DNA of 64,000 bases from contig BRON01000005.1 of assembly GCA_024345305.1 (NCBI GenBank), forward strand, positions 806,001 through 870,000, read 5' to 3'. The notes beneath the pieces are model-generated. The model saw only the letters and a program-made list of their open reading frames with translations. It was not told the DNA's origin and searched no databases. The stretch's first letter is position 1; each line of letters opens with the position of its first letter. Of this stretch, positions 1 to 10,308 are shown in pieces. A program made the position numbers and the translations under genes. The DNA comes from Mrakia gelida (taxonomy: Eukaryota > Basidiomycota > Tremellomycetes > Cystofilobasidiales > Mrakiaceae).

Positions 1-3000
1 CGGTAGGACCAAGATGTCGTTGAGGGATATCGTCAAGGAGCTGAAGAGGATCTACTGTGAGCATTTCTGACGCGTTTCTTCGAAGCCCTTCCGTTTTCTC
101 GACTCGAGCTCACCTTCTCGTCTCCTTCCTTCCTCTCCTCCTCGCCCTCTCCTCCAGGTGGCCACATCGGAATCCAATACGTCCACATCCCCGATCGTCT
201 TCAGTGCGACTGGATCCGAGAGAGAGTCGAGATCCCCACGCCATGGGACTACTCCGTCGAGGAGAAGAGGATGATCCTCGATCGACTCATGTGGTCGGAC
301 GGTTTCGAGAACTTCATCGCCTCCAAGTTCCCCAACGAGAAGAGGTTCGGTCTGGAGGGTTGCGAGTCTTTGATCCCAGGGATGAAGGCTCTGATCGATA
401 GGAGTGTCGACGAGGGAGTCAAGGCCATCGTCCTCGGAATGCCCCATCGAGGAAGGTTGAACGTGTTGGCGAACGTGATCAGGAAGCCTATCGAGGCCAT
501 CCTCAACGAGTTGTGAGTCTTCTCGTGCTCTTTCAGACTGCTCTTCGAGTCCGAAGAGATGATCTGACTCGTTTCCTTCGCGATTTACAGCAAGGGAGCT
601 CAAGACGACGACGATTCGGGAGGAGGAGACGTCAAGTACCATCTCGGAGCTAACTACGTTCGACCCACTCCCTCCGGCAAGAAGGTTTCCCTCTCCCTCG
701 TCGCCAACCCCTCCCATCTCGAGTGCGAGGACCCCGTCGTTCTCGGAAAGACCCGAGCCATCCAGCACTTCGAGGGAGACGAGACGACCCACGACACCGC
801 CATGGGAGTCCTCCTTCACGGAGACGCCGCCTTCGCTGGACAGGGAGTCGTCTACGAGTCGATGGGAATGCACTCTCTCCCCAACTACGGAACCGGAGGA
901 ACCGTCCACATCATCGTCAACAACCAGATCGGATTCACCACCGACCCTCGATTCTCGCGATCCACTCCCTACTGTTCCGACATCGCCAAATCCATCGACG
1001 CCCCCATCTTCCACGTCAACGGAGACAACGTCGAGGCCGTCAACTTCGTCTGTCAGCTCGCCGCCGACTGGAGGGCCAAGTTCAAGAAGGACGTCGTTAT
1101 CGATATCGTCTGCTACAGGAAGTACGGTCACAACGAGACGGATCAGCCCTCGTTCACCCAGCCGAGGATGTACAAGGCCATCAAGCAGCAGAAGCCCGTC
1201 CTCTCCAAGTACATCGAGACTCTCGTTAAGGAGGGATCCTTCACCGAGGCCGACATCGACGAGCACAAGAAGTGGGTCTGGGGAATGCTCGAGAAGGCTC
1301 ACGAGGGATCCAAGGACTACAAGCCCTCGCCGAAGGAGTGGCTCTCGTCGTCGTGGGACGGATTCCCTACCCCCAAGGAGCTCGCCGAGGTCGTCCTCCC
1401 CGCTCGAGCTACCGGAGCCGACGAGGCTACCCTCAAGCAGATCGGAAAGGTCGTCTCCACCTTCCCCTCCGGCTTCACTCCTCACAAGAACCTCGCCAGG
1501 ATTCTCGGTACCCGAGGCAAGACCGTCGAGGAGGGAAACAACATCGACTGGTCGACCGCCGAGGCTCTCGCTTTCGGATCGTTGGCTCTCGAGAACATCC
1601 ACGTTCGAGTTTCCGGACAGGACGTCGAGCGAGGAACCTTCTCCCAGCGACACGCCGTCGTCCACGACCAGGAGAACGAGGAGCAGTACATCCCTCTCAA
1701 CCACGTCGGAGAGGATCAAGCCAAGTTCACCGTCTGCAACTCGCATCTCTCGGAGTTCGGAGTTCTCGGATTCGAGCTCGGATACTCGCTCGTCTCGCCT
1801 GATAGTTTGACGATGTGGGAGGGTGAGCTTCTTCTTTCCTTCCTTCCTTTCTCTCTTCGTCCCGAGCCGACGCTGACTCCGTCTCCTCCCTTTTTCTTCT
1901 CTCTCAGCTCAATTCGGAGACTTCGCCAACGGATGCCAGGTCATCATCGATCAGTTCATCGCCTCTGGAGAGCGAAAGTGGCTCCAGCGAACCGGAATGG
2001 TCATGTCCCTTCCTCACGGATACGATGGACAAGGACCCGAGCACTCGTCAGGTCGAATCGAGAGGTTCCTCCAGCTCTGCGACGACCACCCCAACGTCTA
2101 CCCCAGCGAGGAGCAGATCAGCCGTCAGCACCAGGACTGCAACCTGCAGGTCGTTTACCCTACGTGAGTTTTCGAGAGCTCCCTCCTCTTCCCGACTCGA
2201 CGCGTCGAACGAAACTGACCTCGTCTTCCCCTCCTCTTCCAGTACCCCCGCCAACTACTTCCACGTTCTTCGACGACAGGTTCACCGAGACTTTAGGAAG
2301 CCTGTGAGTCCCACTTCGCCTCGAGAAGCCGCGTCCGTTCGGTTCGCGAAACGACGAAGCTGACCTGCCTTCGTCTTCCCTCTTCCCTCCTCAGCTTATC
2401 GTCTTCTTCTCCAAGAACCTTCTTCGACACCCGAACGCCCGATCCGATCTCGCTGATATGATCGGGGAGACTCGATTCCAGAGGTTCATCCCCGAGACCT
2501 CGACCGAGATCGCTGCCAACGAGGAGGTCAAGAGGATCGTTATCTGCTCTGGTTCGTTCCCTCCCCTCTTCCTTCTCGGCTTCTCCGAACTCCAGAGCTG
2601 ACATCTTCTCGCTTCATTCCCACAGGTCAAGTCTACCAGACTCTCCTCAAGGAGCGTGAGGACCGAGGTGTCAACGACGTCGTCCTCTGCCGAGTCGAGC
2701 AGATCTCTCCCTTCCCTTACGACCTCCTCACCCCCTACATCGACCAGTTCCCCAACGCCGACATCGTTTGGTGCCAGGTTCGTCTCTCCTTTCATCTCTG
2801 TAGACCCTTCCTCGACCCTCGCTGACCCATTCGTTTTTTTCTTCTCGCTCTCACAGGAGGAGCCTCTCAACGCCGGATCGTGGTCTTACGTCCAGCCTCG
2901 TCTGTTTACTGCTTTCAAGGCCACCGAGAACCACAAGGACAAGACCCCTATCTACGCCGGAAGGAACCCTTCGTCGTCGCCCGCGACTGGAAAGAAGGCC

Positions 3001-3147
3001 ATCCATTTGGTGAGTTGAGCGTCGCGTCCTCCCTTCTGGTCGTCCTCCTCTCGACCTCGACTGACGCGTCTCTCCTCCTCTTCTTTCTTTTCCCAGGCCG
3101 AGATCAAGGCCTTCCTCGACCAGGCTTTCGACCTCACCACCGTCTAA
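1..3147 (+). CDS. KGD1: 2-oxoglutarate dehydrogenase E1 component (3' part)
   Basis: Thiamine-diphosphate E1 subunit of the mitochondrial 2-oxoglutarate dehydrogenase complex, which decarboxylates 2-oxoglutarate in the TCA cycle. The 5' end lies outside the window. Nine exons are visible: 2-56, 158-512, 591-1822, 1908-2163, 2243-2303, 2395-2551, 2626-2777, 2857-3009 and 3097-3147, together 823 residues. Family E1 proteins are about 1000 aa, so roughly the first fifth is missing. Family signatures read in order are the entry stretch [17 protein letters not shown], the cofactor-site segment [52 protein letters not shown], and the C-terminal YVQPRL and [13 protein letters not shown]. Introns carry CTGAC branch sites, and several contain ACGCGT. 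All joins keep frame to the TAA at 3145-3147. Assignment is very secure; only the symbol is by analogy with yeast. Confidence 0.96.
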
Positions 3148-3629
3148 ACGCCTCTCTCTTCTTCTCCCCTTCTCGTTCTCCCCTCCACCACCCTCGCTCG
3201 CGTTCTCGTAGCATCCCCCTCCCCCTCCATCTGGTTTATCCCTGCATCTCCCCCTCTTCGTTTGCTTTTCTTCTCCTCTCCCTCGCATACCTTTTTCTTT
3301 TACGACCTTTCTCTCTATTTCTTTCTCTCTCTCTGCTCGTTCGCTCGCTCGTCGCTCTCTCTCTTTCCCTCCCTTTCTCGTGTCGTTCGTTTTTGCTTCT
3401 TTTTCGAGAGAGCGAGTCGGGAAGGGTTGGGCAGGGGAGGGGGGTATGTAGTTCTGTACAATGGTTTCAGAAACACGCAAAAACGCGTCGCGAAAGAAGT
3501 AGCTCCGGGCTGAACCTCTCCGGACGAAAGCTCAACCAAGGAAAGAGGAGGAGGGCGAGGCCTCTCTGGTGACCTTCAACTCCCTCCCTCTTCTCCCCTC
3601 ACCCTCCTTCCACCAATCTCTAGTAGCAG
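3148..3629. other. Spacer between KGD1 and the fungal_trans gene
   Basis: No gene is seen. The first 280 bases are strongly CT-rich and probably hold the KGD1 3' UTR. The second half should contain the promoter of the next gene. The bases just before its ATG (TAGTAGCAG) resemble a splice acceptor, so an untranslated first exon is possible. No Cys-rich reading frame was found that could supply a zinc cluster. Confidence 0.5.
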
Positions 3630-6600
3630 ATGGCCGCCAACTTCGACTTCGACCCCTCCACGGCCCTCCCATGGGATCTTCAGCGCCATCTCGAGACTCT
3701 CCTTGCTGGTCAACAGCAGCAGCAGAACCCCTCGTCTTCGTCCGCCCAACCTCTCTCACCAACGGCGAACTCTAGCCAGCACCCAAACCAACCCGACATG
3801 GATCTCTTCTCAAGTTTCGGCAACTACCGAGGCGGCAACGATGGAGGGATGGGAGAGTACTCGGGGGGGATGAACGCTCCTGGTGGGATGATGGGAGTGG
3901 GAGGTGATGGAGGAGGGGGAGGAGGAGGGACGACGACTGGGAGATCGAGTTTGAAGGTTCCTTTCTTTAGATATGTGAGTGATTCGAACTCGTCAAAGAA
4001 GCGGGAAGAGTGGACGTTCAGGGGAGGGGAAGATTTTCTCGAGACCACACGAGAGCGGGAAGAGTCGGATGGTCGAAGGGAGGGAGGGGAGGACGAGATG
4101 AGCTCGACCTTCTCGAGAGGTTGAGGGGAGGGAGAAGGGCCAAGGCTTCCTCCAGTCTTCTGCGTTCCTCGCTGCTGCTTCGTAGATACGAGCGACCGAG
4201 CGAGCGAGTGAGAGCACGCTCAGTCTATAGACAGACGACTTTCCTCGAGCTCAGTGTCGTCGGACCGGACTCCTCTTCTTTCTCTTCTCCTTCTCCGCTC
4301 GGAGACCTCGAAGCTGACCCCACTCTCGATTCCCTTCTCTCTTATCTTTCTACTGCTACAGTTCGGTCCAACAGCCTACACTCCAGGTCTCAGACGCGTC
4401 AAGGTCGAACTACGAGCTGAAGCAGAGGCAGCGGAAGAGAATCCTTCTTCCAGCGACCAAAACGAACCAACGGCTCCTCCTCTCGCCTCGCTCGGTCGAA
4501 CTCCCTCATTCAGCTCATCATCCTCAACCCGTCCTCATCATCTCGACTACCTCTACAACAACAACCCTACACCCACAGCAACCGGGGCCGAAGCAGTCTC
4601 CCCAGCCACAACGAACGGGTCCCATCCTTCTCCGGACAATGGAAGTAGCAGAAGAGCAGGGGAGTCGCCGAGTCGTTCGACGACGAACACGATGGAGGAG
4701 ACGAGGAGGAGGCAGAAGAGTGCGTTGTTCAAGAAGGGGAGGGAGAAAGCTTTTCCGACGGATGAGATTTTTGAGGAACTGTGAGTTGGATTTTTCTCTT
4801 TGCTCGTCAGTCAGGAAGGACGAGTCAGCCCTCTGACCTGTTCGAACTCGCTCGACGCGTTTCCTTTCCCTCCTCTTTCTCCTCCCTCGCCAAACCCCTC
4901 ACCTGTTCAACACTTGCCCTCAACCACCCACCCTCTCACCCATCACCTACCCACCCTTCCACCCACCACCCCACCTACCCTCCCTCCCACCCTCCCCCCA
5001 TCCCACCCACCCACCCACCCTCCAGCCTCGACACCTTCTTCACCTCCCTCTCCTCCAACTACCCCTTCCTCTCCAAACGTCTCATCCTCTCCCAACACCG
5101 TTCCCATACCCTCCCCGCCCTCCTAGCCAACTCCATCTGCGCCCTAGCCTCCCGATTCTCCAACCACCCCTTACTCCTCCCCCTTCGCTCCAACCCCTCC
5201 AACCTCTGGGAAAGCGCCCTCCCGTTCGAAGAACAAGCGAAACAGTTACTCATTCCGCTGCTGAGTTTCCCGACGGAGGAGACGTGTACGGCGCTGGTGC
5301 TGTTGAGTTATAATGAGTTTGGAGGGGGACGGGATAGTGGGTTGTTTATGTGAGTTGAGAACCTCACCCTTAAAATCATAAACTGGACGAAACGAGCGAG
5401 GCGCGTCGAAAACTGACCTTTCCCTCCGCCCTCCCCTCCGCTTTCGCTTCTCGCAGGTACACAGGAATGGCCATCCGAGTAGTTCAAGACCTAGGTATGC
5501 AGCACGAAATCTCCCTCGCTCCTCATCAGGGCGAACCGGGGACTTCGAATGAAGAAGCTGAGATCGGGGTCGGACAGAGGGACGAGATAGCGAGGAGGAG
5601 ACTCTTGTTTTGGGCGGTTTTCTTGTTGGATAGGTTCATTAGTTGGGGGACTGGGTGAGTGCGCGCTTGAGTGGGGTGGGGTGGGTTGGGAGGCGAGTGA
5701 AGGGGAGGGGGGGAAGGAGAGGGGAAGACGCGTCGAACGAAAGCGAAACTGACTTTTGGGTGTTCGTTTTGCGCAACAGACGTCGAGCGACCATCGCGGA
5801 ATCGGAAATCGACGTGGCTCTTCCGACCGTGGAGGACTGTGAGCTTCTGAACCCTCCGATGGAAGGTCAGCCGAGAGCGCCGCATCCTTGGCCCGTGAGT
5901 CGCGAGTCGCGTTGCGGACGAGTCGGGTTTTGGGTTCGCTTCGGACGAGCTAGAGATGGTTTGAACGATTCGCTTTGCTGACTGAACTCGCTAATTTTGG
6001 TTTTCGTTCGTTGCTCGGCATCGTCCCCAGGCCCTCATCTACATCACTCGCCATCGAGGCAAGATCTCGGACTCGTTGAACTCCCCGGGCGGGAACACGG
6101 ATTTGAAGAGTCGGGAGAGGGTGGAGAGGTTGCAGGGGAATATGATCGCTTTCTGTGAGTCTCGACGAAGAACTCTGATCGATCTGGAGACTTAGGGGAC
6201 TGTGGGAGGTTCGCGACGAGACGCGAGCTGATCTGTTCGTTCGTTTCTCGTTTTCGTTACATCTCGTCATAGATTCCTCGTGAGCTTTGTTTCTTTTCTT
6301 CTTCGTTGGTCGTTGTGACTAGACACTGATCTTATCGTTTTTCCCTTCGCAGAATGCACCCCGTCCTCCATTTCAGCGTTCAGTCGTTCAAGCTTTACAG
6401 GGTTCGTCGCGTCGTGCCTCGTCACGTTCGACCGCCTTCGTCGTCTCCTCGAACGCTGACTCGTTCGTCGCTCTTGGATTTCACTTTCACAGGACCTCAA
6501 CCTCTCACCAGCCTTCCTCCTCCTTCATCTCCTCTTCCACTCCGTCGTACGCCCGTCCTCCTTCCTCGCGCGTTCTCTTTCGTTCGACCCATCGCTGATC

Positions 6601-8029
6601 TTCATCCCGTTTCCCATTTCACCAGATCACCGTCCTCCACCGTCCTTCCCTCCTTCAAAATTTCTCACACGGAGGCCAAGTTCTCGTCGAACCCAACATC
6701 GAGGTTTCGAGGAGTTCAGCGAGGAGTGAGTCCCGTCCGACTTGGACTTCGACTTCCCCTTCGTGATTCGTCCTGACCCTCCTTTTCGACGCGATCTCAG
6801 CTCTCGCCAACATGCTCTCCTACGCCGACCTCGCTGGTCCAGTAGCCATCCTCGCTAACCCCTTTGCGGATCAGGTTCGTCGAGTCTCTTCCCTCCCTCT
6901 CGCCTTCTGAGTCGCTCGTCGCTGATCTCGTTTCGTTCCTCCTCACCAGCTGATCTTCATCTCAGCCATGGCTTTCCTCGACGAACGTGTCGCTCTCGAA
7001 CTCTCCAAGAAGGTCGATAGCATGGGCTTGGGGATGTCGAGCTCGAGTGGTAGCGGTGGTGGAGGAGGAGGAGGGTTCGGAGCGAGTTTGATGGATGGGA
7101 CGAAAACCCCAACGGGGACGAGGTTGCTGAGGTGAGTCTCTCTCGCGTTACCTTCCCCTCATACACGTTCTGGATCTCCTCGAAGCTACAAGCTGACCTC
7201 GCGTGCGCTCATCAGGTCGTTCGCAGACAGCAAACTCGACGTGTCGATCTCGGCTTTGAAGAACATCACTTCGTTCGTTCATTTCACGCTCTCGTTCGCT
7301 TCTTCGACGAGCTACAGCAAGCTGAAATTTCCGTTTCTTTTTGGCCACAGTCACTGGGCAGGTGTAGGATGGGTGATTCGAACGATTGAGCAGAAGAAAC
7401 GAGGTTTCTCGTTCGACGATGTGGATCCTGATACGGACGCGGATATTCCGAGGTAAGCAGTTCTTCTCTTCCCACCCCTTTACCCCATCGCTTTCGAAGA
7501 ACGACCCATCACTGACCGTACCCTTTTCCGTTTGGTCCGTCTACAGCATCGTCCTCTTCCCTCGAGACCCGTGAGTGCCCTTCGTTTCGTCGCGTCGAGC
7601 CAGCTTCGTTCTGACCTCCTTCTCGACTTCTGATTGCTTCACTCAGAGCGATGATCAAAGCCTGGCTCGCTCGAGAATGGATGGAGAAGGTCGATACTCC
7701 CAAATGGGACGATGGGATCTGGGACGAGACGATGTTGGCGATGGGTAAGTCGGAAGTCTTCCCTTCCCTCTCTCTCTTTCCCTCCGTTCCCTGCTAACCC
7801 CTCCCGTCGCTCCCCTTTCCTCCTCCCTCCCCTCTTCACAGTCCCACCCGACGTAGGCCTCTCTTTCACCGGTCAAGGGCTCGACGACTCACACCTCACA
7901 CTCTCGCTGGACGCGAACCAAAACTTCTACCAGTCCGACTCGCAGTCGCCTAATCCGTTCGAGTTCCCGATGGAGGGATTACCGCAGTCGTTCTTTAGCG
8001 ATGTGGTTTGGGGTGGGGGTGGGCTTTGA
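3630..8029 (+). CDS. Fungal-specific transcription factor domain protein without a visible zinc cluster
   Basis: Predicted nuclear regulator of 818 aa in 17 exons: 3630-3974, 4362-4780, 5026-5349, 5457-5654, 5780-5894, 6031-6154, 6273-6279, 6353-6401, 6493-6543, 6626-6725, 6801-6874, 6950-7131, 7216-7272, 7351-7452, 7547-7570, 7647-7744, 7842-8029. The N-terminus is Gln/Ser/Gly-rich. The joined phrase VPFFRYFGPTAYTPGLRR across exons 1-2 resembles the segment preceding the fungal_trans region of Ctf1/FarA-type factors. The middle region follows (LDTFFTSLSSNYPFLSKRL, ALVLLSYNEFGG, MAIRVVQDLGMQ, RRRLLFWAVFLLDR, FLLLHLLFHS, HWAGVGWVIRTIEQ). No Zn2Cys6 motif exists in any exon, and in-frame stops lie just upstream of the ATG. 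Exon 7 is only 7 nt, and intron 2 holds a CCACC-type repeat. The family call is firm; the target genes are unknown. Confidence 0.82.
4915..5025 (+). repeat. CCACC/CACCC-rich low-complexity tract inside an intron
   Basis: The 3' half of intron 2 of the fungal_trans gene is a cytosine-rich imperfect repeat of CCACC and CCCACC units, replacing the usual T-rich tract and ending in CCAG at 5022-5025. It reads through in two frames as Pro/His-rich peptide, which makes false exons likely there. The acceptor at 5025 is preferred because it restores frame into the conserved helix segment. Confidence 0.7.
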
Positions 8030-8548
8030 GTGGGAGAGAGGGTGGGATAGGTGGGGGGACGAGGGAGGAGAGGAAGGAGAGGAGGAAGGATGGAGGGGAG
8101 GAGAGGAGAGGGGAGGGGAGGAGAGGGGAGCGTGATTTTTATCTTACAGCTGTAGGCTTGTGATCTTTCATCTGGATGTGGTGCGTAACTCGATTTGGGT
8201 CCTTCGTAGAGCCCCTCGGATAGTAGAGCTCTTCTGAAACACCTCTTCAACGAGGCATCGGAGGAGAGAAGAAGAGAGAGAGGTCGCGTTTGTTCTGACC
8301 GCGTCCAGCGTCTCGTTCGTCTTCTCGACTCTTTCTCCCCTTCCCTTCCGATGCAGCTTCCTCCCAAAATCTCAAAGACTCAACCACCTCTTCCTTTGAC
8401 TACGCAAAATCTTCTTGCGTCGTGCCTTCTCGAAAATGACGCGTTCGGAAACAAAAAGATCGAAATAGCGACGACCTCAAACAGCCCCAGCCCTCCCTCT
8501 CTCTTTCTTCCCTTCAACCCTCACCCTCTCCCTCTCACCTCTACTACA
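8030..8548. other. Spacer and probable DUG3 promoter
   Basis: No gene is seen. It opens with about 100 bases of purine-rich GGAGG repeats just after the stop of the upstream gene. It closes with a CT-rich leader of about 60 bases before the DUG3 ATG, typical of a fungal core promoter. Confidence 0.45.
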
Positions 8549-10229
8549 ATGTGCAGATGGCAAGTCTTCTTCGGCGAGGAGCCCTGTCTCCTCGAGGATA
8601 TCCTCATTTCACCCAAACACGGGCTATTCAACCAAGTTCACGAGGTGAGCTCGCTCCCTTTCCTCCCTTCTCTTCGACTCGAGCTCGAGTCTCACCTTCG
8701 CCCGTATCCGCTCGTCTTTGCAGCACTACCTCCCTGGTCTTCTGGAGGCCTCTGAGAAGGATAACCATCTTGGAAAAACTCAGGAGGAGAGGGAGATCAC
8801 TCTTCGAGATCGATTGTTTAAGTGAGCTTGGACTCTTCCTCCCTCCCACCCTCCGACCGAATCGAGCTCACACCTTTTATCTTCGGATTTACAGCATCGA
8901 CGGAGTCGGAATCGGCTACTACACCAACACTCTCGCTGAGTTCGATGTGAACGTTGACGGTCCTCGTCCTACCCTCTTCAAGAGTGTGAGTCAGTTCGAC
9001 CGAACGAGACTCGAAGCTCGAACCGCGAGCTCATCGACTGACCCCCTCGCTCGTCCTCTTTGCAGGTTCGACCTCCGCTCAACAACCCCTCCCTTCGCTC
9101 TGTGTGCGCAAACACTCATACGACGTGCTTGTTTGGTCATATTCGGATGGCTGAGAGTGCTGTGACGGAGACAAATACTCATCCTTTCGCGTTCGGTGAG
9201 TTGGGTTTTGATTCTGTGCGACGCGTTGAGAGATCGAAGCTGATCTCGAGCTTTGATTGATTGCGTACTATCAGGGAGGCATCTCTTCCAGCACAATGGA
9301 AGTATCGGGAACTTCAAGTTCATTCATCGAGGTTCGTCTCCTCGCTGCTCCGTTCGAGACTGACCACGGTCGCGACGCGTTTTGACCTCGTTTCCTCTCC
9401 TCCTCGTCCATTCTAGCGCTGCTCCAAGAGCTCAGTCCCGCTGCATGGAAGAACATCCAAGGCACCACCGATTCGGAGGTCATGGTGAGTTCGCCCTCGC
9501 TTCCCTTTTCTCTTCTCTCCGACCGAACAGATCAAGCTGAGACGCGTCGCCTTTCCTCTTCGTCTCGCTTCGTACTTTAGGCCGCCGTCTTCTTCACCTA
9601 CCTCACCTCCAAAAACCCTCACTCCCCCGACGCCTTCACCAAAACCTACCCCATGAACGAAATGAAAGGAGCTCTCTTCCAGACCCTCGCGACGATCGAA
9701 CGACTTCAGCACGCTCTTCCTTCGACGGAGGCGTTCGATCCTTCTTCTCTTAACGTTGCAATGTGAGTCTCACCCGATCCCTGGTTCTTTCTTTACCGTT
9801 CCACCCGTCGCTAATTGGTCGACTATTTCGTTTTGCAGTACCAACGGCGAAGCCCTCCTCACTCTCCGATATCGACCTCACCCGACCGAGTCCCCTCCCT
9901 CGCTCTACTACTCCACCTCAGCCGGTGTGCTGCTCAACAGACGATTCGTTGGACACCCGGATGGGAAGGAGGAGTCCTCGAAGGGGAAGAAGGAAGCGGG
10001 GGAGCATGGACGGCATGTGGTGGTTGGGTCAGAGCCGTCAACGTGAGTGGTTTTTGTTTCGGTCGCGTCTCGTCTCGTCTCGTCTCTCGAGCTGACTCGA
10101 CCCTCTTCCCTTCGATCCTCGATGCTCAGCTTCGACAAGAAGGCGTGGACTTTGATCCGGAAGAACTCAGTCCTGTTCGTTGAGACTTTGGGAGGAGACG
10201 TCGTGGTTGAGAAGGTTCCTGGATGGTGA
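8549..10229 (+). CDS. DUG3: Class II glutamine amidotransferase, Dug3-like
   Basis: Cytosolic Ntn-type amidotransferase of the kind that, with the Dug2 metallopeptidase, degrades glutathione in fungi. Nine exons (8549-8644, 8724-8821, 8895-8985, 9066-9195, 9275-9331, 9417-9484, 9581-9762, 9839-10042, 10130-10229) give 341 aa. The start is fixed by the motif MCRWQVFFGEEPCLLEDI: Cys2 becomes the N-terminal nucleophile once Met is removed, so no upstream start is acceptable. Other family segments are HYLPGLL, GVGIGYYTNT, RPPLNNPSLRSVCANTHTT, FGHIRMAESAV, THPFAFGRHLFQHNGSIGNF and YYSTSAGVLLNRRFVGHP. Length matches the family. Its 3' end faces MSH5 only 79 bases away. No partner gene (DUG1 or DUG2) lies in the window. 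Function is inferred from the family. Confidence 0.92.
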
Positions 10230-10308
10230 AGGACGAAGACGCGACAGATTTCATGATTGAACGAAGCATCGAATCAAAATGAGAAAAAAGCTGCAAACCA
10301 AACAAAGA

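Noticed and set aside
52..1746. Long minus-strand open frame of 564 codons opposite KGD1
   Set aside because: It is the antisense shadow of the long KGD1 exon. Its composition is the Val/Leu/Asp/Gly bias expected from reversed GC-rich codons, and it has no domain.
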